Assembly (NCBI RefSeq): GCF_003387355.1
Contig: NZ_QUNH01000002.1
Span: 935,986-999,985, forward strand
Source of the DNA: Winogradskyella sediminis
Lineage (GTDB): Bacteria; Bacteroidota; Bacteroidia; Flavobacteriales; Flavobacteriaceae
Length of the DNA: 64,000 bases
Direction: 5' to 3'
Shown here: positions 46,029 through 55,278 of the stretch, in pieces
How the letters are laid out: every line of letters starts with the position of its first letter
Numbering within the stretch: the stretch's first letter is position 1
Program-made: the position numbers and the translations under genes
The notes under the pieces: generated by a model
Seen by the model: only the letters and a program-made list of their open reading frames with translations
The model's database searches: none
What the model was told of the DNA's origin: nothing

Positions 46029-47147
46029 TTACAGATCTTTTCGTAATGTTTTGCGACGTGCGTAAACTTTAGGGTCAAAGTGTTTCCATATTTGCTTTAT
46101 AGCCACATTGTCTTCAAGCTCTGGTGTTCGGTAACAAGTTTCGATTCCTTTTTGTCTAAAGGTTTCATAGTATTCATTGAAAATTACAGCATGTACACCT
46201 TTATTTTGATAATCTGGATGAATTCCTATTAAATAAAATATAACGTCTTTACTGTATTTTTTAGCTTTTAAAATATGCGAAAACCCAAACGGAAATAACT
46301 TACCGTTCGCTTTTTGTAATGCACCTGCAAACCTTGGCATTACAACAGCAAATCCGACTAATTTATCGTGTTCATCTACCACAAATTTAATGTATTCAGG
46401 GTTGACAAAGCTGATAAACTTCTTTTTAAAATATGCCTTTTGAATATCGGTTATTTCTACAAAGGAAGATAAAGACGAGTAGCTCTCATTAAATAAATCG
46501 AACATACGATCGGCATAAGGCATTACCTCTTGTGTTTTTGTAAGGTTGAGTGCTCTAATTTTATAACGTCGTTTAATAAGGTCTTGCGCTTTTTTAAAGA
46601 ATTCAGGTTTTACATTGCTAAACGGAAATTTATTTTCTGAATACGATTTTTCAATGGTATAGCCGTGCGCCATATAATGGTCAATATAATATGGATGGTT
46701 ATACCATGTAATCATTGTGCCTAATTGATCAAAACCTTCGGTCATGACTCCAACCTTATCTAAATTAGAAAATCCTACGGGTCCTTCTGCATAACTTAAT
46801 TGTTGTGCTCTTCCAATATTTTCAACGACTTCTAATAAAGCCTTACTTACCTCTAAATCATCAATAAAATCAAACCATCCAAACCGCATTTTTTTTATGC
46901 CTTGTTTGTCTACTTCTAACCAATTTATAATAGCTGCAATTCTACCCACAATGTCTTCACCTTTATAAGCGAGAAAAAACCGTGCTTCAGCATCTTTAAA
47001 GATGGGGTTTTTATCTTTATTAAAGGTTTCTAACTCTTGTCTTATAATAGGTGGTACCCAATATTTAGAATCTTTATATATTGAAAAAGGGAATCGAACA
47101 AATGCTTTTAAGTCCTTTTTTGATGTGGCTTCTTTAATTGTTATCAT
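46029..47147 (-). CDS. GNAT-fold protein, possible N-acyltransferase
   Basis: A 372-residue protein. The first 100 residues include LKAFVRFPFSIYKDSKYWVP and an acetyltransferase-like AYKGEDIVGRIAAI strand. The C-terminal half carries a second GNAT-like module with LVGFAVVMPRF and the CoA-site-like FYLIGIHPDYQNKGVHAVIF. Such long GNAT proteins are widespread in Bacteroidota with unknown substrate. It sits convergent with the oxoamine synthase, so it could N-acylate capnine or a sphingoid base; this is inference from position. Confidence 0.7.
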   Translation of the reverse strand: MITIKEATSKKDLKAFVRFPFSIYKDSKYWVPPIIRQELETFNKDKNPIFKDAEARFFLAYKGEDIVGRIAAIINWLEVDKQGIKKMRFGWFDFIDDLEVSKALLEVVENIGRAQQLSYAEGPVGFSNLDKVGVMTEGFDQLGTMITWYNHPYYIDHYMAHGYTIEKSYSENKFPFSNVKPEFFKKAQDLIKRRYKIRALNLTKTQEVMPYADRMFDLFNESYSSLSSFVEITDIQKAYFKKKFISFVNPEYIKFVVDEHDKLVGFAVVMPRFAGALQKANGKLFPFGFSHILKAKKYSKDVIFYLIGIHPDYQNKGVHAVIFNEYYETFRQKGIETCYRTPELEDNVAIKQIWKHFDPKVYARRKTLRKDL

Positions 47148-47167
47148 GTAGTTAGGAAAGCTATTTA

Positions 47168-48130
47168 TTAAGAATCGAAATCGTCGGTTTTCTTTTCTTT
47201 CTTCTTCTTTTTCTTCTTCTTAAAATTACCATCATTACCGTTACCATTGTCGATTTCTTTATCCTTATGAAAGTCTAAACGATATGAAGCTCCGAAAGCA
47301 ATATTAAAGACTGTTGGTGTGTCTTTAGTATTAAATGCAATATTGGCATCTAACTGAAAATCTTTAGTCCAGAGATAAGCTCCTCCAAATCTAAAAATAT
47401 TATCGGCATAAAAATCACTTTTTATACCTTGTGCTTCTCCAAAAACGACCCACTGTGGAGTAAACGAGTGGGTTAATGTAAATATATACTGAAAATCGGA
47501 CTGGTCTGTACCAATTCTGTCTTTTATTAAGTTCATTACAAAAACCCAACCGTTGTTAAAATTGTTTTGGGTTGCTATCATAATTTTAGGACTAAACCCT
47601 TCAATGTCCGCTGCAGTATAAGGATTGTTTTCAGTATCAAAATTTGCACCTGCATAAACGGCTACTGCAGGTATTAAAGATTTCCAGCTAAATTTAGTGT
47701 TGGCGTGATAGCTGTATAAATTAGGTTGGGCATCTTCTGCATTTTTATATGGATCGTAAACTAAATATTTAGCACCTAACGTAAAGTTTTTAAAATTAGA
47801 ACGCTTATCTTCTATAGGAATCGTTGCGTTGTTATACGTAATATTGTCGTTTTGATAGACTCCATCTAACGAGAATTCTAACTGCTCAAAAAGGACACCG
47901 TATCTTAATCCAAAATCGAGACCAAACCCTGAGACGTCATAATTGGCAAGGGCATGTTCTTCTTTAACAGTAAAGGCACCAGCTTCAAACTGTACAATCC
48001 CTGTTCCTACTGAAAAAGCACTTTTAGAGACACCAGGTCTGTTAGAATTAATCACTTCGGTGTATTGTGCAAATGCAGAATTAAAAGAAATTGTGAGTAA
48101 TATTATAAAGCTTGATTTGAGTTTTCTCAT
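47168..48130 (-). CDS. Outer-membrane transporter-like protein with poly-Lys tail
   Basis: A 320-residue exported protein. A signal peptide (SFIILLTISFNSAFAQ) is followed by NSNRPGVSKSAFSVGTGIVQ, the start of the phenol-MetA-degradation/transporter-like outer-membrane family, then beta-hairpins to FNIAFGASYRLDF. The C-terminus is a hydrophilic tail (KEIDNGNGNDGNF) with eight consecutive Lys and ending EKKTDDFDS. The tail would face outside a closed barrel. Its substrate is unknown. It is 20 bp upstream of the GNAT gene and probably co-transcribed. Confidence 0.72.
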   Translation of the reverse strand: MRKLKSSFIILLTISFNSAFAQYTEVINSNRPGVSKSAFSVGTGIVQFEAGAFTVKEEHALANYDVSGFGLDFGLRYGVLFEQLEFSLDGVYQNDNITYNNATIPIEDKRSNFKNFTLGAKYLVYDPYKNAEDAQPNLYSYHANTKFSWKSLIPAVAVYAGANFDTENNPYTAADIEGFSPKIMIATQNNFNNGWVFVMNLIKDRIGTDQSDFQYIFTLTHSFTPQWVVFGEAQGIKSDFYADNIFRFGGAYLWTKDFQLDANIAFNTKDTPTVFNIAFGASYRLDFHKDKEIDNGNGNDGNFKKKKKKKKEKKTDDFDS

Positions 48131-48236
48131 TTTATTTATGATTTAAAACCGTTTTGTCTATCGTAGATTCGAGTCAAATATATAGATTTTATAGTTTTTT
48201 TAAGGAATAATAACGTATTATAAATGGTGATAATTG

Positions 48237-48244
48237 TATTTTTG
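48237..48244 (+). promoter_or_regulatory. Candidate -7 box for the DUF4834 gene
   Basis: TATTTTTG is an exact TAnnTTTG, 37 bp ahead of ATG 48282. No clear -33 element. Confidence 0.45.
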
Positions 48245-48281
48245 AATAATATTAAATTTTATCATTTAAGAAGTTTAGTCC

Positions 48282-48554
48282 ATGGGATTATTAAAAACGA
48301 TATTAATTATACTTTTAGTGTACTACGGCTTTAAGGTATTGTCTCGCCTTTTTGCTCCGCTATTGGTACGTTTTGTGGCAAAGAAAGCAGAAGAAAAATT
48401 TGGTGGTCAATTTGGTGGATTCCAAAATTCTAGCCAACAAAGACAGCAACAGAAGCAGAAAGAAGGAGAAACAGTAATTGATAAAATGCCGAGCCAAAAT
48501 AAAGGTTCTAACCCTAAAGTGGGTGAATACATTGATTACGAAGAAATAGATTAA
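48282..48554 (+). CDS. DUF4834 family protein
   Basis: A 90-residue protein with one N-terminal transmembrane helix (LLKTILIILLVYYGFKVLSR), a Lys/Glu-rich amphipathic segment, a Gln-rich linker and the C-terminal motif KVGEYIDYEEID that defines DUF4834. The family is Bacteroidota-specific and its function is unknown. It precedes the large YfhO-like membrane protein by 105 bp on the same strand. Confidence 0.85.
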   Translation: MGLLKTILIILLVYYGFKVLSRLFAPLLVRFVAKKAEEKFGGQFGGFQNSSQQRQQQKQKEGETVIDKMPSQNKGSNPKVGEYIDYEEID

Positions 48555-48659
48555 ATTCTACTTGTATTCTTACTGATTTTAAATCAGTATAAGGGGAACT
48601 TTTATAAAGTTTCAAAAAAAATAACTACTTTTCAGAATCACTCAACTTAAAGCATTCTC

Positions 48660-51092
48660 ATGTCATTTTCTATAAAACGTTTACTACCGCATGTCTTAAT
48701 TTTAATCGGATTTGTAGTAGTTTCTTTAGTTTATTTTAGTCCTGTTTTAGAGGGTAAAAAAATCAACCAAAGTGATATTATGCATTACATTGGTATGGCC
48801 CAACAGCAAAAAGAGTTTGCTGAAGCTACTGGAGAAGAAACGTACTGGACAAATAGTGCTTTTGGTGGCATGCCAACGTATCAATTAGGGGCAAAATATC
48901 CGCACAATTATATAAAAAAACTCGATTTAACCTTACGCTTTCTGCCAAGACCGGCAGATTACCTCTTTCTTTATTTTATAGGGTTTTATATACTACTCTT
49001 ATCTTTAAAAGTTGATTTTAAACTTGCCGCTTTAGGAGCAATAGCTTTTGGTTTTTCAACATACCTTATCATTATATTAGGTGTAGGACATAATTCTAAA
49101 GCACACGCTATTGCGTATATGCCTTTAGTATTAGCAGGTATTATACTTACATTTAGAAAGAAATATATACTTGGATTTATAGTAACAGCAATAGCTTTAG
49201 GTTTAGAGCTGGTTGCTAATCATTTCCAAATGACCTATTACCTTTTATTACTGGTGTTAGTTCTTGGATTGGCTTATTTGATAGATGCCTATAGAAAAAA
49301 AATATTACCTCACTTTTTTAAATCGGTTGGATTATTATCTATTGCTGCTTTGTTAGCTGTAGGCCTTAATGCTACAGGTATCATGGCAACACAAGAGTAT
49401 GTTAAGGAAAGTGCACGTGGCCAAAGCGATTTAACCATTATTGCAGATGGATCACCAAAAGAGGTCACAACAGGTTTAGATAAAGATTACATAACAGAAT
49501 ACAGTTACGGCATTTTAGAAACCTTTAATCTTTATATCCCAAAGTTTATGGGTGGTGGCAACTACGAAGATGTTGGCAAAGATTCTGAGACTTATGAAGC
49601 TTATATTAAATTAGGAGCTTCTCCAATAGAAGCTTTAGATGCGGCGAGAAATGCACCAATGTATTGGGGAGATCAACCAATCGTTGAAGCTCCAGCTTAT
49701 ATTGGAGCTGTTGTAATTTTCCTATTCGTATTAGGGTTGTTTTTAGTAAAAGGCCGTTTAAAATGGTGGCTTGTAGGAGGTACTGTTTTATCACTGTTAT
49801 TATCTTATGGGAAAAATCTAGGATTTCTTACCGATTTCTTTATCGATTATATACCGTTTTATAATAAGTTTAGAGCTGTCAGTTCAATACAGGTGATTTT
49901 AGAATTATGTATCCCGGTTTTAGGCATGTTTGCATTATCGCGTTTGTTTAATGATTTTGAAAAAGAGGAGGATAAATTAAAAGCATTATTATTTTCGGCA
50001 GGAATCACAGCTGGTTTGGCAGTTATATTTTTACTGTTTAAATCAGCGTTATTTGATTTTGAAGGCATAAGAGATGATCAATATATTAGTGCTTATGGAC
50101 AAGCTTTTATGGATGCTGTTATTGAAGACCGAAAATCATTAATGACATCAGATACAATTAGAACCTTAATTTTAGTTTTACTTTCTGCAGGTACAATTTA
50201 TTTATTCTTAAAGAAGAAATTATCAGAGAATTTAGTTGTGGTTGTTTTTGCGGTGTTAATTCTTTTTGATTTGGTGACGGTTGACAAACAATATGTAAAT
50301 AACGATAATTTTATATCCGCTGTTAAAGTCGATAAACCTTATCAACCAAATCAAGCTGATAAAGAAATTTTAAAAGATAAAGGGCATTTTAGGGTTATGG
50401 ATATGTCTTCTGAAGGGCAGCGTAAACCTGCAAAAGCAGCCTATTATCATAACTCTTTATTGGGTTATAGTGCTGCAAAACTAGGACGTACAGAAGAGTT
50501 ACTAGAGTTTCATGTATATAAAAACAACATGAATGTACTCAATATGTTAAACACCAAGTATATCATTGCAGAAGACCAAGGCCAAATATTTCCATATACC
50601 AATACTGATGCTAATGGCAATGCATGGTTTGTTTCAAAATTAAAAGTCGTCGCAGATGCCAATCAAGAAATTTTAGCATTAGACAGTTTAGATACAAAAA
50701 CAACGGCTGTTTTAAACCAAACTGTTCAAACGGAATATAAGTTAAAAACGACTTATCAAGTAGATTCAACAGCTTCTATACAGCTAAAAGAATTTAAACC
50801 GAATTATCTGAAATACGAATCAAATAACGGTAATACAGGATTGGCTGTATTTTCAGAAATCTATTATGCGCATGGTTGGAAGGCTTACATCGATGGTAAA
50901 TTAGTGCCACATTTTAGAGTGAATTATGTCTTAAGAGCCTTAGAATTGCCAAAGGGTACGCATACGGTTGAATTTAAGTTTGAACCGCAGGTCGTAGAAA
51001 CGGGAAGTAAAGTAGCCTTGGCAAGTTCTGTTATCTTAGGACTCTTGTTATTAGCTGGTTTATTTCTTGAGGTGAAAAAACAAAAAGCTTGA
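48660..51092 (+). CDS. YfhO-family integral membrane protein
   Basis: An 810-residue polytopic protein. About 11-13 hydrophobic helices (LLPHVLILIGFVVVSLVYFS, YLFLYFIGFYILLLSLKVDF, LGFIVTAIALGLELVANHFQ) alternate with a luminal-type loop. The final helix is ASSVILGLLLLAGLFLEV after the conserved YAHGWKAYIDGK region. The YfhO family resembles GT-C glycosyltransferases and is implicated in lipoteichoic or glycan modification in other phyla. Context here (glycosyltransferase and flippase downstream) suggests a surface-glycan role, by inference. Confidence 0.85.
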   Translation: MSFSIKRLLPHVLILIGFVVVSLVYFSPVLEGKKINQSDIMHYIGMAQQQKEFAEATGEETYWTNSAFGGMPTYQLGAKYPHNYIKKLDLTLRFLPRPADYLFLYFIGFYILLLSLKVDFKLAALGAIAFGFSTYLIIILGVGHNSKAHAIAYMPLVLAGIILTFRKKYILGFIVTAIALGLELVANHFQMTYYLLLLVLVLGLAYLIDAYRKKILPHFFKSVGLLSIAALLAVGLNATGIMATQEYVKESARGQSDLTIIADGSPKEVTTGLDKDYITEYSYGILETFNLYIPKFMGGGNYEDVGKDSETYEAYIKLGASPIEALDAARNAPMYWGDQPIVEAPAYIGAVVIFLFVLGLFLVKGRLKWWLVGGTVLSLLLSYGKNLGFLTDFFIDYIPFYNKFRAVSSIQVILELCIPVLGMFALSRLFNDFEKEEDKLKALLFSAGITAGLAVIFLLFKSALFDFEGIRDDQYISAYGQAFMDAVIEDRKSLMTSDTIRTLILVLLSAGTIYLFLKKKLSENLVVVVFAVLILFDLVTVDKQYVNNDNFISAVKVDKPYQPNQADKEILKDKGHFRVMDMSSEGQRKPAKAAYYHNSLLGYSAAKLGRTEELLEFHVYKNNMNVLNMLNTKYIIAEDQGQIFPYTNTDANGNAWFVSKLKVVADANQEILALDSLDTKTTAVLNQTVQTEYKLKTTYQVDSTASIQLKEFKPNYLKYESNNGNTGLAVFSEIYYAHGWKAYIDGKLVPHFRVNYVLRALELPKGTHTVEFKFEPQVVETGSKVALASSVILGLLLLAGLFLEVKKQKA

Positions 51093-51094
51093 AT

Positions 51095-51166
51095 TGTCAT
51101 TCCTGCAAAATCAGGAACCCATAATTAGTAATTAATAAATAGATTCCTGCTTTTGCAGGAATGACA
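51095..51166. repeat. REPIN-like inverted repeat element
   Basis: Two perfect 16-bp inverted arms, TGTCATTCCTGCAAAA (51095-51110) and TTTTGCAGGAATGACA (51151-51166), flank an AT-rich 40-bp centre. Each arm itself folds: TTCCTG-CAAAAT-CAGGAA on the left and TTCCTGC-TTTT-GCAGGAA on the right. Two inverted REP-like hairpins make a 72-bp REPIN-type unit. It lies between the YfhO stop and the glycosyltransferase start, and its right arm supplies a spurious ATG at 51161. Confidence 0.75.
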
Positions 51167-51169
51167 GAC

Positions 51170-52465
51170 ATGAGCAAACAAAAAGCACTCATAATTACCT
51201 ATTATTGGCCACCAGCAGGAGGTCCAGGTGTGCAACGTTGGTTAAAATTCGTTAAGTACTTACCTGAATTTAATATAGAGCCTGTAGTGTATTGTCCTGA
51301 AAACCCAAATTATCCTATTAGGGATGAGAGTCTAATAGCTGAAATTCCTAAAGATATAACCATCTTAAAACAACCAATTATTGAGCCTTATGGCTTAGCC
51401 AGTTTGTTTTCAAAGGGAAAATCAAAAAAAATAAGTTCAGGAGTCATTCCTAAAGTCAAAAAGCAGTCGTTTGTAGAAAAAGCGATGCTTTTTATAAGAG
51501 GCAATTTCTTTATTCCCGATGCTCGTAAAAATTGGATTAGTCCTTCAGTAGCGTTTCTCACGCAATATATAAATGAGCATCACATCGAAACCATTATTAC
51601 TACTGGTCCTCCTCACAGTTTACACTTAATAGGATTACAATTAAAAGCCAGTTTAAACCTGAGTTGGTTTGCCGATTTTAGAGATCCTTGGACTACTATT
51701 GGTTACCATAAAGATTTAAAATTAACAGCAGCATCAAAAGCCAAACATTTAAAATTAGAACGCGATGTGTTGAATACAGCAGATCATATTATTGTAACTA
51801 GTCATCATACTAAAAATGAGTTTCAAACTAAAACGAAACAGCCCATTACTGTGATTACAAACGGATACGACACACACCAAATTAGAGTAGAAGCGAAAGA
51901 CGAAAAGTTCACTTTATCTCATATTGGGTCGCTACTATCAGAACGAAACCCTTTGGTGTTATGGGAAACTTTGTCTGAATTAGTAGAAGAAAATAAAGCC
52001 TTTTCTGAAGCCTTTAGATTACAATTAATAGGCGTAGTAAGTGATGATGTTATAGAATCGATTCATCAAAAAGGATTAAGACATCATGTTGATGTTGTGG
52101 GATATGTAAGTCATGAAGAGGCGATAAAATATCAAATGAAATCGCAACTATTACTATTAATTGAAATTGATTCTGAAGTGACCAAAGCTATCATCGCAGG
52201 TAAAGTTTTTGAATATTTAACTTCTGAAACACCTATATTAGCCATAGGTCCTAAAGATGCTGATGTGGCTAAAATAATTACATCAACAAATACCGGAACT
52301 TACTTTAATTACCACGAAAAATCGAAACTAAAAGCGCAATTACTTAGTTATTTTGAAGCTTATCAAAATAAGACATTAAAAGTGAATGCGGTTGGTTTAC
52401 AATCTTATAGCCGTAAGGCCTTAACTGAAAAGTTAGCAGGTTTAATAAAATCGCGTAAGAATTAA
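51170..52465 (+). CDS. Glycosyltransferase, GT4-like
   Basis: A GT-B glycosyltransferase of 431 residues. The N-terminal donor/acceptor loop is ITYYWPPAGGPGVQRW (near residues 9-24); FADFRDPWTTIGY, DHIIVTSHHTKNEF, VITNGYDTHQI and the C-terminal KVFEYLTSETPILAIG (with the conserved Glu) match GT4 enzymes. I choose ATG 51170, not 51161, because 51161 lies inside the repeat arm. It precedes a flippase gene by 27 bp and probably adds a sugar to a surface glycan. Confidence 0.87.
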   Translation: MSKQKALIITYYWPPAGGPGVQRWLKFVKYLPEFNIEPVVYCPENPNYPIRDESLIAEIPKDITILKQPIIEPYGLASLFSKGKSKKISSGVIPKVKKQSFVEKAMLFIRGNFFIPDARKNWISPSVAFLTQYINEHHIETIITTGPPHSLHLIGLQLKASLNLSWFADFRDPWTTIGYHKDLKLTAASKAKHLKLERDVLNTADHIIVTSHHTKNEFQTKTKQPITVITNGYDTHQIRVEAKDEKFTLSHIGSLLSERNPLVLWETLSELVEENKAFSEAFRLQLIGVVSDDVIESIHQKGLRHHVDVVGYVSHEEAIKYQMKSQLLLLIEIDSEVTKAIIAGKVFEYLTSETPILAIGPKDADVAKIITSTNTGTYFNYHEKSKLKAQLLSYFEAYQNKTLKVNAVGLQSYSRKALTEKLAGLIKSRKN

Positions 52466-52492
52466 AATTTTATAGTTGTATTTTGCTTCACT

Positions 52493-53950
52493 ATGGGAAT
52501 TGTATTAAACCAGTCATTTAAAAATACCGTTACCACATACGTGGGTTTTGGTATTGGAGCCATTAATACACTTTTTCTTTACACCAATTTTTTATCGGAT
52601 AACTATTATGGTTTGGTCGCATTTTTGCTTTCAGCGGCTAATATTATGATGCCTTTTATGGCCTTTGGAGTTCATAACGCTATTGTTAAATTTTATTCAA
52701 CATTTAAGTCTAAGCACAGCATTAATAGTTTTTTAACGCTTATGCTGTTTTTACCATTGTTGTTTATAATTCCTGTTGGGTTGGTTGGTTATATAGCTTA
52801 CGAAGGCCTGGTAGAATGGCTGTCAAATGAAAATCAAATTGTAGAGAATTACGTGTGGCATATATTTATACTCGCTATAGCCATGGCTTATTTTGAAATC
52901 TTTTTTTCATGGACTAAAGTGCAAATGCAAACCGTTTTTGGAAATGTAATGAAAGAGATTTTTCATAGAGTTGGTATTATGATACTGCTATTTGCTGTGT
53001 ACTTAAAATGGTTGTCCGTAGATAGTTTTATTATCGCTTTAGTTGGAGTTTATGTTTTAAGAATGCTCATCATGAAATTGTATGCGTTTTCGATAAGGTT
53101 TCCGTCTTTAACATTTCAGAATTTAAAAAATCAATCTTCAATTTTAAAATATGCAGCTTTAATGATTATTGCGGGTTCTGTGGCCATGCTTATTTTAGAT
53201 ATAGATAAGTTTATGATTGGCTTAATGTTGCCCGATATTGAGCAAGTTGCTTATTATAGTGTCGCTATTTTTATAGCTACGGTGATTGCTGTGCCTCAAC
53301 GCGCCATGCATCAAATTATGTTACCGTTGACCGCTAAATATCTCAACGAAAAAGATTATGCATCTTTGGAGGATTTATATAAACGTAGCTCTTTGACTTT
53401 ATTAGTAGTGAGTGGATTCATATTTTTATTGATTATTTTAAACATCAATCAACTATATAATTTACTTCCAGAGGAATTTACAGGTGGTCTTTTTACTGTT
53501 TTAATAGTAAGTATGGCAAAACTTTATGATAATAGTTTAGGGAACAATAATGCGATATTGTTCAATAGCGATTATTACAGAATGGTACTTCTATTTGGTG
53601 TGCTGTTAGCCGTAATGGCAATTGTTTTAAATGCAATTTTTATTCCTGTATTTGGTATTGAAGGTTCTGCATTTGCTACATTTTTAGCAGTTTGTATTTA
53701 TAATACTATCAAAATAATATTTGTAAAACGTAAGTTTAATATGCTGCCATTTTCTAAGGCGTCACTAAAAATTATCTTGACATTAATAGTGTTATCTATA
53801 ACATTTTACTTCTGGGATTTTCCGTTTTTACCTATGGTTAATATTGCTATAAAATCTGTAGTTATTGGCTTAATTTATGCGGTGGTAATTTATAAGCTGA
53901 ATGTTTCAGAAGATATTTCAAATCAAATAAAAAAATACCTTAAACTTTAG
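52493..53950 (+). CDS. Polysaccharide flippase (Wzx/MATE-like)
   Basis: A 485-residue membrane protein of the MVF/Wzx fold with about 14 hydrophobic helices, e.g. TYVGFGIGAINTLFLYTNFL, VAMLILDIDKFMIGLMLP and LLVVSGFIFLLIILNINQLY. The DIDKFMIGLML and YYSVAIFIATVIAVPQRAMH segments are typical of polysaccharide biosynthesis flippases, which move lipid-linked sugars across the inner membrane. It follows the glycosyltransferase by 27 bp, so the two probably work on one glycan. No polymerase is in the window. Confidence 0.88.
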   Translation: MGIVLNQSFKNTVTTYVGFGIGAINTLFLYTNFLSDNYYGLVAFLLSAANIMMPFMAFGVHNAIVKFYSTFKSKHSINSFLTLMLFLPLLFIIPVGLVGYIAYEGLVEWLSNENQIVENYVWHIFILAIAMAYFEIFFSWTKVQMQTVFGNVMKEIFHRVGIMILLFAVYLKWLSVDSFIIALVGVYVLRMLIMKLYAFSIRFPSLTFQNLKNQSSILKYAALMIIAGSVAMLILDIDKFMIGLMLPDIEQVAYYSVAIFIATVIAVPQRAMHQIMLPLTAKYLNEKDYASLEDLYKRSSLTLLVVSGFIFLLIILNINQLYNLLPEEFTGGLFTVLIVSMAKLYDNSLGNNNAILFNSDYYRMVLLFGVLLAVMAIVLNAIFIPVFGIEGSAFATFLAVCIYNTIKIIFVKRKFNMLPFSKASLKIILTLIVLSITFYFWDFPFLPMVNIAIKSVVIGLIYAVVIYKLNVSEDISNQIKKYLKL

Positions 53951-54032
53951 GTACTTTTTTTATAAAGAAATTCCCGTAAAGCGCTTTGAGGCATACTATA
54001 TACGGGAACTTCTAACCAACCAAAAAAACTTT

Positions 54033-55241
54033 TTATCCTCTTACGCGTCTTGAGATAGATCTTGTTGAACTTTGGTTGCTTGTTCTACTTGAGCTCGATC
54101 TTGCTTTAACAGACGACGATTTACTTTTTGTTTGTACAGCACTTCGTTGACTCCTCGTATTGGATGTACTTTTGTTATGTATACGAGAATTTGCTGTGTT
54201 CGGTTTTCTTACCGAAGTGCTTCTTGTATTGTTAGACACAGTAGTTTTACTTCTGGTCACATTATTTTTAATTCTATTAGTATTTGCACTACTATTTCTT
54301 GCTGTTCGTGTTGAAGTTGTAGTAGGTCCGTTAGAACGCGTGGTAACAGTTCTTGTTGTTACCGTTCTATGAGGCGTAGAAACTCTAGAATTAGAACGTG
54401 TAGTGGCAGATCGATTAGAAGGGCGTTGAGTACTTGTTCTAGCCGTTCTATTTATACGAGCTGCTCTCGTGTTCGCAATAGTGGCATTATTTCGTGTTAC
54501 GCGTGTTCTGATGCTACGTTCAGTTCTATTTCTTGGAGTTTGAGCATAACTTACACTTCTTCGTATCGTAGTTGCTCGTCTTACCGCATGACCATTATTG
54601 GCTCTTCTAATATTATAATGTCTTACATTGTTAGTATAAGGTCTGTAATATATATGTCTTACAGGTGCATAAAACTGTCTGTATGGGTTGACATGAACAA
54701 CACGAAAATCCATATGTGGTACAGCATAAAATCTATGCCATGGTCTGTAAACATAAGATCTGTTGTAAATATTGATGAAACCATCATATCTATAAAACAC
54801 ATTGTTTCTATAATATACATTTAATCCACCAACACGACTTATTCTACCAAAACTGTTGTAATTGATTAAAATGTTTCCAATTTGATTTACACGTCCATAA
54901 TAATCGTAATAGATTGGAGTATTCTCAATTTGAATTATTGCTCCAAATTCATCATACTGTACATATGGATTGTAATCATAACCAGTATTAAAGCTCAAAC
55001 TAAAACCAGGAGTATTAATTCCAACGCTTACGTCTGGTCCATAATTAGGTAAGTAAAAATCAAACTGACCATCTGCAAAAACCGAAAATTCTATGCCTGC
55101 TTCAGTAAATATGAAAGAATTACCATAACCTCTCACATAGTTATTAATTGAAGCATCTGCTTCCGATGTTGCTGTGTTGGTTGCGAATGCCGTAGTGCTT
55201 ATAGCGACTAAAGCTGCAAATAAATATAGTATTCGTTTCAT
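54033..55241 (-). CDS. Secreted protein with Tyr-rich domain and highly basic Ser/Thr/Arg tail
   Basis: A 402-residue exported protein with signal peptide MKRILYLFAALVAISTTAFA. Residues about 40-190 form a repetitive Tyr/Asn-rich domain (GIEFSVFADGQFDFYLPNYG, IENTPIYYDYYGRVNQIGNI), which I have seen as a common but uncharacterised flavobacterial domain. From about residue 200 to the end it is low-complexity and very basic: Arg/Thr/Ser-rich (RTVTTRTVTTRSNGPTTTST, SSSRTSNQSSTRSISRRVRG). The predicted pI is very high. A sigma-54-like promoter lies at 55279-55295. Possible roles in surface, matrix or DNA binding are guesses. Confidence 0.75.
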   Translation of the reverse strand: MKRILYLFAALVAISTTAFATNTATSEADASINNYVRGYGNSFIFTEAGIEFSVFADGQFDFYLPNYGPDVSVGINTPGFSLSFNTGYDYNPYVQYDEFGAIIQIENTPIYYDYYGRVNQIGNILINYNSFGRISRVGGLNVYYRNNVFYRYDGFINIYNRSYVYRPWHRFYAVPHMDFRVVHVNPYRQFYAPVRHIYYRPYTNNVRHYNIRRANNGHAVRRATTIRRSVSYAQTPRNRTERSIRTRVTRNNATIANTRAARINRTARTSTQRPSNRSATTRSNSRVSTPHRTVTTRTVTTRSNGPTTTSTRTARNSSANTNRIKNNVTRSKTTVSNNTRSTSVRKPNTANSRIHNKSTSNTRSQRSAVQTKSKSSSVKARSSSSRTSNQSSTRSISRRVRG

Positions 55242-55278
55242 AATAATTGGGTTTTAAATTAAACTCAGTTAGTATAAA

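Noticed and set aside
51161..51169. Glycosyltransferase start at ATG 51161
   Set aside because: That ATG is part of the REPIN right arm; the next ATG, 9 bp later, gives the normal start.
54132..54824. Cys/Ser-rich plus-strand ORFs
   Set aside because: They are antisense to the Arg/Thr/Ser-rich tail of the secreted protein, and their odd composition is the complement of that tail.
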